Part shown: positions 1 to 10,228 of the stretch, one piece after another
How positions within the stretch are numbered: position 1 is the stretch's first letter
Layout of the letters: every line of letters begins with the position of its first letter
NCBI RefSeq assembly: GCF_025985425.1
Contig: NZ_CP094972.1
Coordinates: 3,251,934-3,315,933, forward strand
DNA length: 64,000 nt
From: Entomomonas sp. E2T0
GTDB lineage: Bacteria; Pseudomonadota; Gammaproteobacteria; Pseudomonadales; Pseudomonadaceae
Reading direction: 5' to 3'
Translations under genes and position numbers: made by a program
The notes under the pieces: model-generated
Told to the model about the DNA's origin: nothing
The model's database searches: none
What the model saw: only the letters and a program-made list of their open reading frames with translations

Positions 1-2121
1 AGATATTAAACCTGTCGCTGGATTTTCCACTTCTAAGCGATAATAACCCCACTCAACAGGATAGGTTAATTTAGCAGTAGTACCTTTAGCAATACTGATT
101 TGCTGTTCATCCATCATTAAATCTTTTTGATTATAATTGCTATCCCAGCCATCACTGTCTGAATAATACCAATAGTAATCACGACGCTCACGAATGAAAC
201 GTACTTTTAAATTCTTAGCTGCTAATTTGTCACCTTGAGCATTAGCTAATAACACCTCAAACTCAACAGTAGTATCATAATCCACCTCTTTATCCTTAAA
301 TAAAGGACGGATACCTACCAACTGTTTGGCAGGCCATACCGATTGTATAACACGACGTACAATAGGGCGACCACCACTCTCTTGTAAACTTGCTTGCACA
401 ATTAATTGTAAAGGTGATTTTACTTCTTTCCATTGACTATCAAGTTGAATAACTCCCTTGCCCTCTTTATCTAAAGGAAACTCACTAAAATCGATATTTT
501 GAGATAAGTATTTTTCATTTAAATCACCAAAATAGTAACCTGGTAATTTAGCCACACCCTCTCTTAATGGACGAACATACACTTGACCACTTAATAAGTT
601 ACCGCTAGCAGGTGCGCCATAAAGATATCGACCGTTTACTCCAACATGCATACTATCTGCTGGTGCTAATGGTTCCTCATCAACATTTAACTCTAATGCA
701 AGACGTTCTGGTAAAAAATCTTCAACATTAAAATTATAATCTTGAACCTTTTTATCACCGATTTTTACTAAGAAAGACCAACGCCCTGTTTTTGCATCAC
801 TAGAAACTTTCAATTGATATTGGTAAAAACCTTGTTGCGTTGCTTTCCATACGAAACTACGTACAACAGTACCATCTGGACTACGCACTTCAACATTAAC
901 AGGCATATCCTTAACTTGATTACCATCTTTATCACGTAGCAACGCATTAAATAATACTGTTTCACCAGGACGATATAAATCACGAGGACCAAAGATAAAG
1001 AATTGGAAAGCAGCATCTTCGGGACCAGTCACAGTAAACTCAGATAAATCTAGGGCAGATGTTTTCAAACGTAACATCGTAGTCTGGCCATTATGGGCAG
1101 CCAAGACTATATCCGCATCACTGATATTTGCTAGCTCAGCATACCCCTTAGTATTAGTAGCAGCATTTTCAATTACATTACCTTTACTATCCAATACTTT
1201 GATATCAACACCAATAATGGGTTTACCCGTTTCCAATGACTGGGTAAAAACAGTTAGATTATCACTGGATTTATAACGGTGTGCAGAAACACCAATATCA
1301 GAGATAGTAAAAACTGTAGCAGGGAAACTATATTTATAAGCACCAGATTGACGTAATACAGCAAAATAAACACCTGGTTGTTGTAACTGCTTGATTCCAC
1401 CAATCGGTAACATCACTGTTTCACGACGGTTTTTATCTGCATTTAGCTTAAAACCACCTGTATAAGCTAAATCAGCCATCGCTAGCAACTCTTCAGAACT
1501 CCAGTATTGTAAGCTTCCACCTCTACCCCATTGGCTAAAGAATTGAGGTAACTTATCATCATGAATTTTAAAGAACTCTACGGTCGCTTGTTGAACATTT
1601 AAGGTTACTACAGGCAAACCTTCAGCTAAACGAACAGGCAATAAAGAACCTCGGCTTGCAAAACCTAACATAGGCTTTAAATCTTTAGTGGTTAAACGAG
1701 CGACATACTCTAAAGGAATACTTTTGCCATTTACCCCTCTTAAACCCGCATCAATAGTTAATACCAATTTACGATTCGGTTCTAAATTATTAAAGGTTAA
1801 CTCTTGTTGGTTTTTAGATAAAACCCAAGCACCATCAACTTTACCTGACTTAGTATCAATCAAATGTAACTTATCATTAAATTTTTGATCCGTTTTTAAA
1901 GGTACCGAAAAAGTAACAGAAAGCGTACTAGCGCCATTTACTTGAATCTCTGAAACATCAATAACCTTTAACTCTTTCCCTGCATAGCGTTTTGCTAATG
2001 TTGACTCATCTACTGCGGTAGTAGGTGGGCTTGCAGTTTGTGCATGCACAAGGTTATTAGATATCGTCCCAAACATTAAGGACATCAATAAAGGAACTAC
2101 TAGCCAATATTTTTTCTTCAT
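1..2121 (-). CDS. Bacterial alpha-2-macroglobulin family protein (N-terminal 707 residues, cut by window start)
   Basis: The frame stays open from the ATG at 2121 to base 1, so the C-terminal half lies outside. It starts with a Sec signal peptide (MKKKYWLVVPLLMSLMFG, cleavage probably near VHA-QT) and I see no lipobox cysteine. The rest is beta-domain sequence typical of YfhM/MagD-like proteins: a 'GPRDLYRPGETV' segment (about residues 375-390), the hallmark of the macroglobulin domain, and 'YRLEVENPATG' at the very edge. The family traps proteases in the periplasm. The thioester CxEQ motif would lie beyond the window, so I cannot say whether it is a thioester form. Usual family length is about 1500-1650 residues. 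Confidence 0.88.
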   Translation of the reverse strand, partial: MKKKYWLVVPLLMSLMFGTISNNLVHAQTASPPTTAVDESTLAKRYAGKELKVIDVSEIQVNGASTLSVTFSVPLKTDQKFNDKLHLIDTKSGKVDGAWVLSKNQQELTFNNLEPNRKLVLTIDAGLRGVNGKSIPLEYVARLTTKDLKPMLGFASRGSLLPVRLAEGLPVVTLNVQQATVEFFKIHDDKLPQFFSQWGRGGSLQYWSSEELLAMADLAYTGGFKLNADKNRRETVMLPIGGIKQLQQPGVYFAVLRQSGAYKYSFPATVFTISDIGVSAHRYKSSDNLTVFTQSLETGKPIIGVDIKVLDSKGNVIENAATNTKGYAELANISDADIVLAAHNGQTTMLRLKTSALDLSEFTVTGPEDAAFQFFIFGPRDLYRPGETVLFNALLRDKDGNQVKDMPVNVEVRSPDGTVVRSFVWKATQQGFYQYQLKVSSDAKTGRWSFLVKIGDKKVQDYNFNVEDFLPERLALELNVDEEPLAPADSMHVGVNGRYLYGAPASGNLLSGQVYVRPLREGVAKLPGYYFGDLNEKYLSQNIDFSEFPLDKEGKGVIQLDSQWKEVKSPLQLIVQASLQESGGRPIVRRVIQSVWPAKQLVGIRPLFKDKEVDYDTTVEFEVLLANAQGDKLAAKNLKVRFIRERRDYYWYYSDSDGWDSNYNQKDLMMDEQQISIAKGTTAKLTYPVEWGYYRLEVENPATGLIS

Positions 2122-2350
2122 AAAAGCATCCTGCATTTCTGCAATTTAATAAAAAGTCAGTATTCAACCACCATATATTATTCGGTTATATCATAATTGA
2201 TAAAAGTTAATTATTCCTTAACATTTTACTATTTACCTATTAACAAAACCTTTCTTAACATAATAACAATGCTTGAATTTCACTAAAAATAAACAGGATA
2301 AAGATCATCATAGGCTCACTAAACCATTGTAATGCAAAACTTCTAATACA

Positions 2351-2381
2351 AAAAAATAGCCCCAAAAATGAGGCTTTTTTA
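2351..2381 (-). terminator. Rho-independent terminator after the MHS transporter
   Basis: Arms at 2358-2363 and 2370-2375 pair with one G-U on the minus strand and are followed by a T-run in the leftward direction. It lies just beyond the stop of the 2386-3705 gene. Confidence 0.7.
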
Positions 2382-2385
2382 TGCA

Positions 2386-3705
2386 TTAATTTTTATTATC
2401 TGTAAATTTACTACCCTGATCGCACAATCCTGAAACGATCACAAAAATAGCAGAGATAAATAAAATAACAATCACCCCTATGGTTGAATTATCAGGTGAT
2501 ATTTTTACCAACCAAAGCGCTAATAAAGGTGCCAAACCACCTAATGCTCCACCTATTTCTCTACCTGTACCAATTCCTGTAGAGCGTACTTGAACAGGGA
2601 ATTGTCTACTTAAAAATGAGCCTTGTGCAGCAAACATCATAGGTGTTAGGAAGCCTGTAGTAATAATTAATGCAAAGTAAATGTAATGTTCATTAGCTGT
2701 ATCTATTAACAACATAAAAGGTAAGATATATAATAAGGTGATAACTGCACCTGTTATCATCACTTTCTTACTACTCCATTTATCACACATCCAACCAAAA
2801 CAAGGGATAGTAAATAAGGCAACTAAACTAGCAAGGGTAATAGATAAAGAAGTAACATCAGCAGTAACGCCTTTATACTGATCTAGATAAGCCAATGAGA
2901 AAGTTTTAAAGGTATAACTTAACGCGTTGTAACCTAATGCCAAAAAGAAAGCGACTAATAATCCTTTCATATGGAATTTAAAAATATCATGGAATGGTGC
3001 TTTATCACGTTTATGTTCATGTACAATTTTATCAAAGTCTGGAGTCTCTGGTAAGCTGCGTCTTACCCACAGCCCAACGAAAACCAATATGAAACTAAGA
3101 ATAAAAGGGATTCTCCAACCACCATTTAACAAGAAATTTTCACCAAATAAACTTAATATAAAAACAGTAAACGAAGAAAGTAATAAACCTAAATTCAGGC
3201 CAATTGCAGGCCAAGCGCCTTGACTACCTCTTTTCTTACTGGAGGCATGCTCATATGAAGTAATAGCTGCGCCCGCTAACTCAGCACCAGCTCCTAAACC
3301 TTGTATAAAACGGATGAAAACTAACAGAATAGGAGCCCAAACGCCAATACTATCATAGGTAGGAATAAGGCCAATGACTGTGGTACAAACCCCCATAAGG
3401 ATAAAGGTAACCACCAACATCTTTTTACGGCCAAAACGATCACCATAACGACCAAATAACATTCCACCCACAGGCCTTGCAATAAAGCCAATAGCAAAGG
3501 TAGCAAAGGCTTTTAAACTTGCACTCTTAGGGTCAGCAGTGTCAAAAAACACTTGTCCAAAAACTAACGCGGCCATAGTTGCATATAAGTAAAAGTCATA
3601 CCACTCGAGCATAGAACCAACAATAGTAGCAGTTGCTACTTTACGTAATCGTTTCTTCTCCTGCTCAGGAGTTTCAACAGCTATATTATTGTTATTTTGT
3701 ACCAT
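2386..3705 (-). CDS. MFS transporter, metabolite:H+ symporter (MHS/ShiA-ProP-like) family
   Basis: A 439-residue, 12-helix major facilitator. The N-terminus has the MHS signature 'GSMLEWYDFYLYATMAALVF' (about residues 31-50) followed by the loop 2-3 motif 'GRYGDRFGRKK'. The loop 'RFIQGLGAGAELAGA' and 'VRSTGIGTGREIGGA' are also typical of shikimate, alpha-ketoglutarate and proline/betaine H+ symporters. The substrate cannot be read from the sequence. It stands alone, with its own terminator and 540 bases of non-coding DNA upstream. Confidence 0.9.
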   Translation of the reverse strand: MVQNNNNIAVETPEQEKKRLRKVATATIVGSMLEWYDFYLYATMAALVFGQVFFDTADPKSASLKAFATFAIGFIARPVGGMLFGRYGDRFGRKKMLVVTFILMGVCTTVIGLIPTYDSIGVWAPILLVFIRFIQGLGAGAELAGAAITSYEHASSKKRGSQGAWPAIGLNLGLLLSSFTVFILSLFGENFLLNGGWRIPFILSFILVFVGLWVRRSLPETPDFDKIVHEHKRDKAPFHDIFKFHMKGLLVAFFLALGYNALSYTFKTFSLAYLDQYKGVTADVTSLSITLASLVALFTIPCFGWMCDKWSSKKVMITGAVITLLYILPFMLLIDTANEHYIYFALIITTGFLTPMMFAAQGSFLSRQFPVQVRSTGIGTGREIGGALGGLAPLLALWLVKISPDNSTIGVIVILFISAIFVIVSGLCDQGSKFTDNKN

Positions 3706-4247
3706 CTTTTATTACCTCAAGTTGTTATTATTTTAGAATTGACTGATTTATTAGGGCTATTACTAGTCATACCTCCTTTATATGGTTTAACTAAATCCGG
3801 GCTTATAATGAGGAAAATGATTTTATATTCTTTTCTGAAAGATAGAATTTAAAATTTTGGAGTGATCATAAATTCTGAGAAACAAGTAAAATAGCGCATT
3901 GTAGTTGTAAATAAAAACTAACAATCCACCTACTTTGCCAAATATATACTTATTTATTAATTGAACTACATAAAACATAAGTTGTTTTTTTATACTATTC
4001 ATAACGCTCTTTTTTATATTTATCTTAAGTTTTTATATATTTTCATGCCAACTATATGTTGTAAACATCAACTTTAGTTTAGTTAACAATAATTTAGATG
4101 TCTTTCTGTACTACTTATTATTTTTATAACTTACTAAACATACTCAATATTGATCATACTTTAACTTAAAACCCTACTTACTTTCAAAATTATTTTGTCT
4201 TTTAAGTAGCCTAAGTATATATTAGCTATTTTCTTAGCATTAAGCAT
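3706..4247. other. Non-coding stretch between divergent transporters
   Basis: 542 very AT-rich bases between the divergent MHS transporter and LysE genes. It must hold both promoters, but I see no ORF, RNA gene or convincing operator here. Confidence 0.5.
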
Positions 4248-4865
4248 ATGTCACTCCTCTCTATATTTTTTATCCATCTTTTAGCTTTAGTAAGTCCTGG
4301 TCCTGATTTCGTTTATATTTCCCAAATAGCAGCTAACTATAATAAAAGAAGCTACATTTTAGCAATATTGGGTGTGTGTAGTGCTATTGCTATTTGGGCA
4401 TTATTAGCTATTAGTGGTTTAAGTATTATTATTGAACATACACCCATCATTTATAAATTACTGTTATTACTAGGAGGCAGTTATTTAATTTGGTTAGGTA
4501 TCTCTGCTATAAAAAGCAGCTTTTATAAAAACCAGTTAACAGCTAAAAACAATAATAAGCAACACAGTTTTTATATAAAGGGCTTAATGACTAACCTTGC
4601 TAACCCAAAAGCTTTGGCCTATTTTGGAAGTATTTTTGCAGTTGCTGTTGCTAATGCAACTCCCCATACCTTGTTATTGATGTTTATATTAGTTGTAATA
4701 GAAAGCTTAATATGGTTTTATTTGGTTGCAACACTATTTTCTACACAATGGGTTGCTAATTGGTATCAAAAACGGCTTAATAAAATTAATTTTATTTGTG
4801 GTATAGCTTTTGTGCTTTTTGGTTTAGGTTTAATTTATCGTTTAATCAGTGATTTTATTATTTGA
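4248..4865 (+). CDS. LysE/RhtB-family amino acid exporter
   Basis: 205 residues, the usual length for the family. The N-terminus '[18 protein letters not shown]' carries the SPGPD motif of RhtB/LysE exporters, and '[18 protein letters not shown]' is the conserved N-x-x-NPK segment. About six membrane helices are evident. These proteins export amino acids such as homoserine, threonine or lysine; the substrate is not predictable. Its stop codon overlaps the TTG start of the truncated ynfA gene (TTGA), so the two form one transcription unit ending in the terminator at 5081. Confidence 0.9.
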   Translation: MSLLSIFFIHLLALVSPGPDFVYISQIAANYNKRSYILAILGVCSAIAIWALLAISGLSIIIEHTPIIYKLLLLLGGSYLIWLGISAIKSSFYKNQLTAKNNNKQHSFYIKGLMTNLANPKALAYFGSIFAVAVANATPHTLLLMFILVVIESLIWFYLVATLFSTQWVANWYQKRLNKINFICGIAFVLFGLGLIYRLISDFII

Positions 4866-5077
4866 AAACACTTATTCTTTATATCTTAACAGCATTCTCA
4901 GAAATAATCGGTTGTTACCTACCTTATATTTGGTTAAAACAAAACGGTTCAATATGGTTATTAATTCCTGCTGCTATTAGTTTATCTATCTTTGCTTGGC
5001 TTTTAACATTGCATGATGCTGCATCTGGTAGAGTTTATGTGGCTTATGGTGGTGTAGGGATTCGTTATAATTTCTAA
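4862..5077 (+). pseudogene. ynfA: Truncated YnfA/UPF0060 small membrane protein
   Basis: The 71 residues match the YnfA family from the first helix ('[20 protein letters not shown]') through '[18 protein letters not shown]', then leave the family with the tail GIRYNF and stop. Family members are about 108 residues, with roughly 37 more residues forming the last helices. I do not find that missing part in any frame downstream, and a terminator follows within four bases. The start is TTG overlapping the lysE stop. I infer a C-terminal deletion leaving an inactive remnant. Confidence 0.75.
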
Positions 5078-5080
5078 TTT

Positions 5081-5112
5081 ACTTTGGGCAAAAATTTTCT
5101 CCCAAAGTTTTT
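5081..5112 (+). terminator. Terminator of the lysE-ynfA unit
   Basis: Perfect 7-bp arms CTTTGGG (5082-5088) and CCCAAAG (5101-5107), with additional A/T pairing inside, followed by TTTTT on the plus strand. Confidence 0.75.
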
Positions 5113-5151
5113 AACAGTCTAAATAAATTATCTTTTTAACTGTCTATTTAC

Positions 5152-5772
5152 TTAATAAGTCACACCCACCTGTGTAATTTTAATCATTTCAACACCTTTA
5201 CTGCCTGTTTGAGTTTGTACTTTAAGTTTTTGTAATTTTGGTAGTTGAAGAAGATAAACAGAAGTTGTTCTTTGTTTTTGTATAGGTTTACCAAATAAAG
5301 TTTCCAGTAAATTAGGTTTTAGTTCTAAACGCATTTTATTAGAAAGCATAGGATAAGAAGCGGCTGTAATTAATGGACAATACTCTGTTGGTAATGTACC
5401 ACCCAATTTCATTACCACTTCTGTAACTGGCGCTTGTAAATCTGTGCCTTTGGTAACAAACCATAGCTGATGAGAATATTTAGGTAAACTATAGCATTGA
5501 TAGTAACCTTTACCATTATGTAAAGGAATACCTGTTTTAAAAATACTAGAAATCTCTGTTAAGGTTGTAGAACCTAACATAACTACAGCTCTATTTACTC
5601 TCAAATGAGTAGGAATATATTCTTCATCAATAACCGTAGCTTTCTCCATTAGCTCTTTATCAAAAGCCATTGTTGGCACATTAACAGCTGTAGGTGGCCT
5701 ATTTGACTGTGCCACAACTTGACCTGCCCATCCAAATACTACAAGGGTCATCAACAACACTTTATAGTTCAT
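5152..5772 (-). CDS. Exported protein of unknown function
   Basis: 206 residues with a clear signal peptide (MNYKVLLMTLVVFGWAGQ, probable cleavage after VVA-Q). The mature part has two cysteines (near 'YYQCYSL' and 'EYCPLI') that could form a disulphide, and a basic C-terminus. It lies 23 bases after clpA on the same strand, with a good AAGGAA ribosome site, so it is probably co-transcribed with clpA or reads from its end. I do not recognise a family. Confidence 0.7.
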   Translation of the reverse strand: MNYKVLLMTLVVFGWAGQVVAQSNRPPTAVNVPTMAFDKELMEKATVIDEEYIPTHLRVNRAVVMLGSTTLTEISSIFKTGIPLHNGKGYYQCYSLPKYSHQLWFVTKGTDLQAPVTEVVMKLGGTLPTEYCPLITAASYPMLSNKMRLELKPNLLETLFGKPIQKQRTTSVYLLQLPKLQKLKVQTQTGSKGVEMIKITQVGVTY

Positions 5773-5795
5773 ATTATTTCCTTAAAAACTACTCA

Positions 5796-8054
5796 CTAAG
5801 CAGGTTCAACAATTTGCTCTATATTAAAAGTTAGCTGTTCATTACTCATATCAACATGAACAATACCACCCTGCTCTGCTAACTTGCCAAATAAAATTTC
5901 TTCTGCAAGAGGGCGTTTTACTTTTTCTTGAATTAAACGCGCCATTGGTCGAGCACCCATTTGAGGATCATAACCATTTTTCGCTAACCATGCTCTTGCT
6001 TGCTCAGAAATCTCTAGTTGTACTTGTTTTTCCTCTAATTGTACCTGTAATTCCACTAAGAATTTATCCACAATACTCTTCAATACATCATCACTTAAAC
6101 GACCAAACTGAATAATTGCATCTAATCGATTACGAAATTCAGGTGAAAATGCTTTTTTAACAACTTCCATAGTATCAGTTGAATGATCTTGTTGAGCAAA
6201 ACCAATCGACGCTCTAGCAGCTGATTGAGCCCCTGCATTAGAAGTCATAATTAATACAACATTTCTAAAATCAGCCTTACGCCCATTATTATCAGTTAAC
6301 GTACCATGATCCATGACTTGCAACAATAAATTAAAGATTGCAGGGTGAGCTTTTTCAATCTCATCTAACAACAGTACACAATGAGGCGTTTTAGTAATGG
6401 CCTCTACGAGTAAACCACCCTCATCAAAACCCACATAACCTGGAGGGGCACCAATTAGGCGAGAAACAGAATGTTGCTCCATATATTCAGACATATCAAA
6501 ACGGATTAATTCTATGCCTAATGCTCGACTTAACTGTTTGGCGACTTCTGTTTTACCTACCCCTGTTGGCCCTACAAATAAAAATGATCCCACAGGTTTA
6601 TCTGGAGCTTTTAATCCAGCTCGGGAAAGTTTAATGGCTGAAGCTAACGAACTAATAGCAGTATCCTGCCCAAACACTGTTAATTTAAGGTCACGTTCTA
6701 AATTACGTAAAAGTTCTTTATCAGAAGCATTAACACTTTTTGAAGGTACTCTTGCCATTTTAGCAATAATAGCTTCTACCTGTGGGACATCTATACACTC
6801 CACTCTATTATCAGGTATCTGTAACTGCTGATAAGCACCAGCCTCATCAATCACATCAATAGCCTTATCGGGCATATGTCGATCTGAGATATGGCGTGCT
6901 GCTAATTCAGCCGCTGCTTTAAGGGCTTCATCAGTATAGGCAATATGATGATGCTCCTCAAAACGAGATTTTAGACCTTGTAAAATACGAATAGTGTCAG
7001 CAACAGAAGGTTCAACCACATCTACTTTTTGGAAACGACGTGATAGTGCATGGTCTTTCTCAAAAATACCACGATACTCTTTAAAGGTTGTTGAACCTAC
7101 ACAACGAATTTGGCCACTACTAAGCGCTGGTTTAAGCAAGTTAGATGCGTCCATTGCGCCACCTGTAGTCGCCCCAGCACCAATAATAGTATGGATTTCA
7201 TCAATAAATAAAATCGCATCAGTGCGCTTTTTCAAATCTTTTAGGACAGCTTTAAAACGTTTTTCAAAATCACCACGATACTTAGTGCCTGCTAATAAAG
7301 CACCTAAATCTAATGAATAAATAACACTGCCTTTTAAGAGTTCTGGCACTTGACCATCAACAATACGCTTCGCTAACCCCTCAACAATGGCTGTTTTACC
7401 AACCCCAGCCTCACCCACTAATAAAGGGTTATTCTTACGACGACGTGCCAATATCTGTGCAACACGTTCAACTTCTTGTTCTCTACCCACTAAAGGATCA
7501 ATTAATCCTTGTTCTGCCAATTCATTTAAATTCGTCGCATAAGCTTCTAGAGGCTTCTTCTCTACCACATTATCTGGTGATTCTTCTTTAATTTCTTCCC
7601 CAGTTACATCTTCAATATCAGTTTTACCAATACCATGTGAAACATAGCTCACTACATCTAATCTTGAAATTCCTTGTTTTTTCAACAAATAAACAGCTTG
7701 GCTTTCCGTTTCGCTAAAAATAGCAACTAAAACATTTATACCACTTACTTCATTTTTGCCAGAACTCTGCATATGAAATACGGCACGTTGTAGTACACGG
7801 TGAAAACCTAATGTAGCATCAGTTTGTGTATCTTTATCAGTATCTGCAATACGTGGCGTGGTTTGCTCTATAAACTCTGATAATTCTTTCGAGAGTTTTT
7901 TAAGATCAATCTTACAAGCTTGCAGTACTTTGACAGCATCCTCATTGTCCAATAAAGCTAACAATAGATGTTCTACTGTAATAAACTCATGACGTTTTAA
8001 GCTAGCTTCACGAAAAGCTGCATTGATTGTTTCTTCAAGCGCTTTATTTAACAT
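5796..8054 (-). CDS. clpA: ATP-dependent Clp protease ATP-binding subunit ClpA
   Basis: 752 residues, normal for ClpA. The N-domain (1-140, starting [14 protein letters not shown]) is the double Clp repeat that binds ClpS and substrates. AAA module D1 has Walker A GEAGVGKT at about 214-221 and Walker B 'ILFIDEIH'. D2 has GPTGVGKT and '[11 protein letters not shown]'. A 'SIGFAQQ' loop in D2 corresponds to the IGL/IGF loop that docks on ClpP. It unfolds proteins for ClpP in the cytoplasm. In Pseudomonas and E. coli clpS precedes clpA directly; here the 288 bases upstream hold no clpS, and the next gene is a divergent transporter. Confidence 0.97.
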   Translation of the reverse strand: MLNKALEETINAAFREASLKRHEFITVEHLLLALLDNEDAVKVLQACKIDLKKLSKELSEFIEQTTPRIADTDKDTQTDATLGFHRVLQRAVFHMQSSGKNEVSGINVLVAIFSETESQAVYLLKKQGISRLDVVSYVSHGIGKTDIEDVTGEEIKEESPDNVVEKKPLEAYATNLNELAEQGLIDPLVGREQEVERVAQILARRRKNNPLLVGEAGVGKTAIVEGLAKRIVDGQVPELLKGSVIYSLDLGALLAGTKYRGDFEKRFKAVLKDLKKRTDAILFIDEIHTIIGAGATTGGAMDASNLLKPALSSGQIRCVGSTTFKEYRGIFEKDHALSRRFQKVDVVEPSVADTIRILQGLKSRFEEHHHIAYTDEALKAAAELAARHISDRHMPDKAIDVIDEAGAYQQLQIPDNRVECIDVPQVEAIIAKMARVPSKSVNASDKELLRNLERDLKLTVFGQDTAISSLASAIKLSRAGLKAPDKPVGSFLFVGPTGVGKTEVAKQLSRALGIELIRFDMSEYMEQHSVSRLIGAPPGYVGFDEGGLLVEAITKTPHCVLLLDEIEKAHPAIFNLLLQVMDHGTLTDNNGRKADFRNVVLIMTSNAGAQSAARASIGFAQQDHSTDTMEVVKKAFSPEFRNRLDAIIQFGRLSDDVLKSIVDKFLVELQVQLEEKQVQLEISEQARAWLAKNGYDPQMGARPMARLIQEKVKRPLAEEILFGKLAEQGGIVHVDMSNEQLTFNIEQIVEPA

Positions 8055-8342
8055 AGATACACCCGCTATATTGGATTCAGACTATTTACAACTTAATACA
8101 TTAGCATATTGTATATTTTTTAAAATAGTTATTTTATTTATCCAAATAATTCTTCTATTACTTAGAAATAGCTAATTAAGATTACTGCGACATTTTATCA
8201 CAAAAGCTATCCATTTACTTTACCTCTTATTGAGAAAAAGAATATATCTTAAGTAACCTTATAAATTTATAAATAATTCTGTATGATATAAATTAATAAC
8301 CATCCCCTACTTTTTGATATAAAAATAAGTTTATCCATTATC

Positions 8343-9560
8343 ATGAATCAACAACAAGCCGTTAATAGTCATAACAAACTATTTTTATCTATTATTATGA
8401 TGGTGAGCTGCGCTCATTTAATGAATGATCTCATTCAATCAATGCTCACTGCCACCTATCCTCTGCTAGAAGAAAGGTTTAGTTTAAGTTTTGCACAAAT
8501 AGGCTGCATTAGCCTTGTTTATCAAATTACCGCCTCAATTTTACAGCCAGCCATTGGACTTTACACAGACAAACACCCAAAACCTTACCTATTACCTATC
8601 GGTATGGCCTCCACTACTCTGGGTTTAGTAATGTTAGCACTTGCTAGTAGTTTTTCTTGGTTGCTAGTTGCTGCTGCTTTTCTAGGGGTTGGTTCTTCTA
8701 CTTTTCATCCTGAAGCCTCTCGTGTTGCACGCAATGCATCAGGAGGCAAGTTTGGTTTTGCTCAATCAGCTTTCCAAGTAGGAGGAAACTTTGGCTCATC
8801 ACTTGGTCCTTTATTAGTTAGTTTTATTGTGTTAAGACATAACCAACAAAGCTATATCTTATGGTTTGTGGTATTTGGTATCGCTGGTATTATTTTACTT
8901 ATGCGCATTAGTGCTTGGAGTGCCAAACACTTAAAGGCCAGTAAAGGGCGAGCGCCTATTGACCTTACCTTACCCTTTAGTAAGCAAAAAACCACACTTG
9001 CCCTCTCTATTTTAGGTATTTTAATTTTCTCAAAATACTTTTATATGGCAAGTATGAGTAACTATTATTCATTTTATTTAATAGAAAAATTTAATCTTTC
9101 AAAAGACCATGCCGTGCTTTTCTTATTTTTATTTTTAGCATCTGTTGCAGTCGGCACTTTTGCTGGCGGCCCTATTGGTGATCGTATTGGTCGTAAATAT
9201 GTTATTTGGTTCTCTATCCTTGGCGCTGCGCCTTTTACAATAGCACTACCCTTTGCTAATCTATTTTGGACAGGAGTACTAAGCGTCCTCATTGGCCTAA
9301 TTATTTCTTCTGCCTTTGCTGCTATTGTCGTTTATGCTCAAGAATTAATACCAGGCCGTGTAGGTATGATTGCAGGATTATTCTTTGGTTTTATGTTTGG
9401 AATGAGCGGTATAGCTGCAGCTGTTTTAGGCTATATTGCTGATCAAACAAGCTTACAACATATTTTTCAGTTCTGCGCATTTCTACCATTATTAGGTGTT
9501 TTAACACTCTTTCTACCTGATGTAGAAAGTTATCTTAAAAAACAACTTTATATTAAGTAA
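8343..9560 (+). CDS. fsr: MFS efflux transporter, fosmidomycin-resistance (Fsr) type
   Basis: 405 residues with about 12 helices. The N-terminal segment 'CAHLMNDLIQSMLTATYPLL' and the 'LGVGSSTFHPEASRVA' motif are characteristic of Fsr and its relatives; the central 'GGPIGDRIGRKYV' is the second MFS loop motif. Known members export fosmidomycin or related compounds. The real substrate here is inferred only by family. A single gene with its own terminator at 9565. Confidence 0.85.
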   Translation: MNQQQAVNSHNKLFLSIIMMVSCAHLMNDLIQSMLTATYPLLEERFSLSFAQIGCISLVYQITASILQPAIGLYTDKHPKPYLLPIGMASTTLGLVMLALASSFSWLLVAAAFLGVGSSTFHPEASRVARNASGGKFGFAQSAFQVGGNFGSSLGPLLVSFIVLRHNQQSYILWFVVFGIAGIILLMRISAWSAKHLKASKGRAPIDLTLPFSKQKTTLALSILGILIFSKYFYMASMSNYYSFYLIEKFNLSKDHAVLFLFLFLASVAVGTFAGGPIGDRIGRKYVIWFSILGAAPFTIALPFANLFWTGVLSVLIGLIISSAFAAIVVYAQELIPGRVGMIAGLFFGFMFGMSGIAAAVLGYIADQTSLQHIFQFCAFLPLLGVLTLFLPDVESYLKKQLYIK

Positions 9561-9564
9561 TCAT

Positions 9565-9597
9565 TAAAAAAGCCATCAATTTGATGGCTTTTTTATT
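9565..9597. terminator. Bidirectional terminator between convergent genes
   Basis: Perfect 9-bp arms AGCCATCAA (9571-9579) and TTGATGGCT (9581-9589), flanked by A- and T-runs, so it can stop fsr from the left and the 9596-10030 gene from the right. Confidence 0.9.
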
Positions 9598-10030
9598 AAT
9601 CCCAATAAAGTGTATAAACATTATAACCCGGTGGTACTGATGGTGCTGCTAGAGGCATGCCATAAATCCACCCTTCATAAATACGACAATGTAATGCCTC
9701 CACCCATTTTTCTGCATCAGATAAAGGAGCCATTGCATAAATATGAATTGTGTCTGCTGCTGGCCATACTTCTCTATTATTAAGAGACATTTCCCAATCT
9801 TCATGAATACTGACTAATACAGAATAAACATTGGGTCGCCCCTCAATCCATTTCAATTGTTTATACATTTCAGCTAAGGTAGGTCTGCCATCGTCTACTT
9901 GGTCAGGTGCAATACTTGCTTCATCATTATTACCAACAAAAAAATCATCTAGAGAAACAAAGGGTAAATCACCTTCATTCTCTTCAATCAATTCTTGGAT
10001 TTTTTCTAATAGTTGTTCACGCTCTTGCAT
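9596..10030 (-). CDS. Acidic cytoplasmic protein of unknown function
   Basis: 144 residues, no signal peptide or membrane segment. The N-terminus is a charged helix (MQEREQLLEKIQELIEENEG) followed by an acidic linker and a C-terminal part rich in Trp and Tyr ('WVEALHCRIYEGWIYG', 'PPGYNVYTLYWD'). It ends in the shared terminator at 9565. I do not recognise a domain; the composition looks like a genuine small globular protein rather than a chance frame. Confidence 0.65.
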   Translation of the reverse strand: MQEREQLLEKIQELIEENEGDLPFVSLDDFFVGNNDEASIAPDQVDDGRPTLAEMYKQLKWIEGRPNVYSVLVSIHEDWEMSLNNREVWPAADTIHIYAMAPLSDAEKWVEALHCRIYEGWIYGMPLAAPSVPPGYNVYTLYWD

Positions 10031-10228
10031 AACTTATTTTTACCCTTAACATCAAAAATGACTATACCAATCATCGATTTAGAATTTTCTTATAATAATC
10101 AATAAATTGCTTAGAACAGGCAATCTTCTTAAGATATCAGTATAACAAATTTAACTGCTACACTGATTATATTTAATGAGTCAATTACTCAAAGTAATTA
10201 GTTTTTTTCTATGTAGAAATTATACTTA

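Noticed and set aside
6514..6831. Plus-strand frames within clpA (and similar frames in dsdX, typA, xseA and others)
   Set aside because: Antisense shadows of well-identified genes with no own ribosome site or domain.
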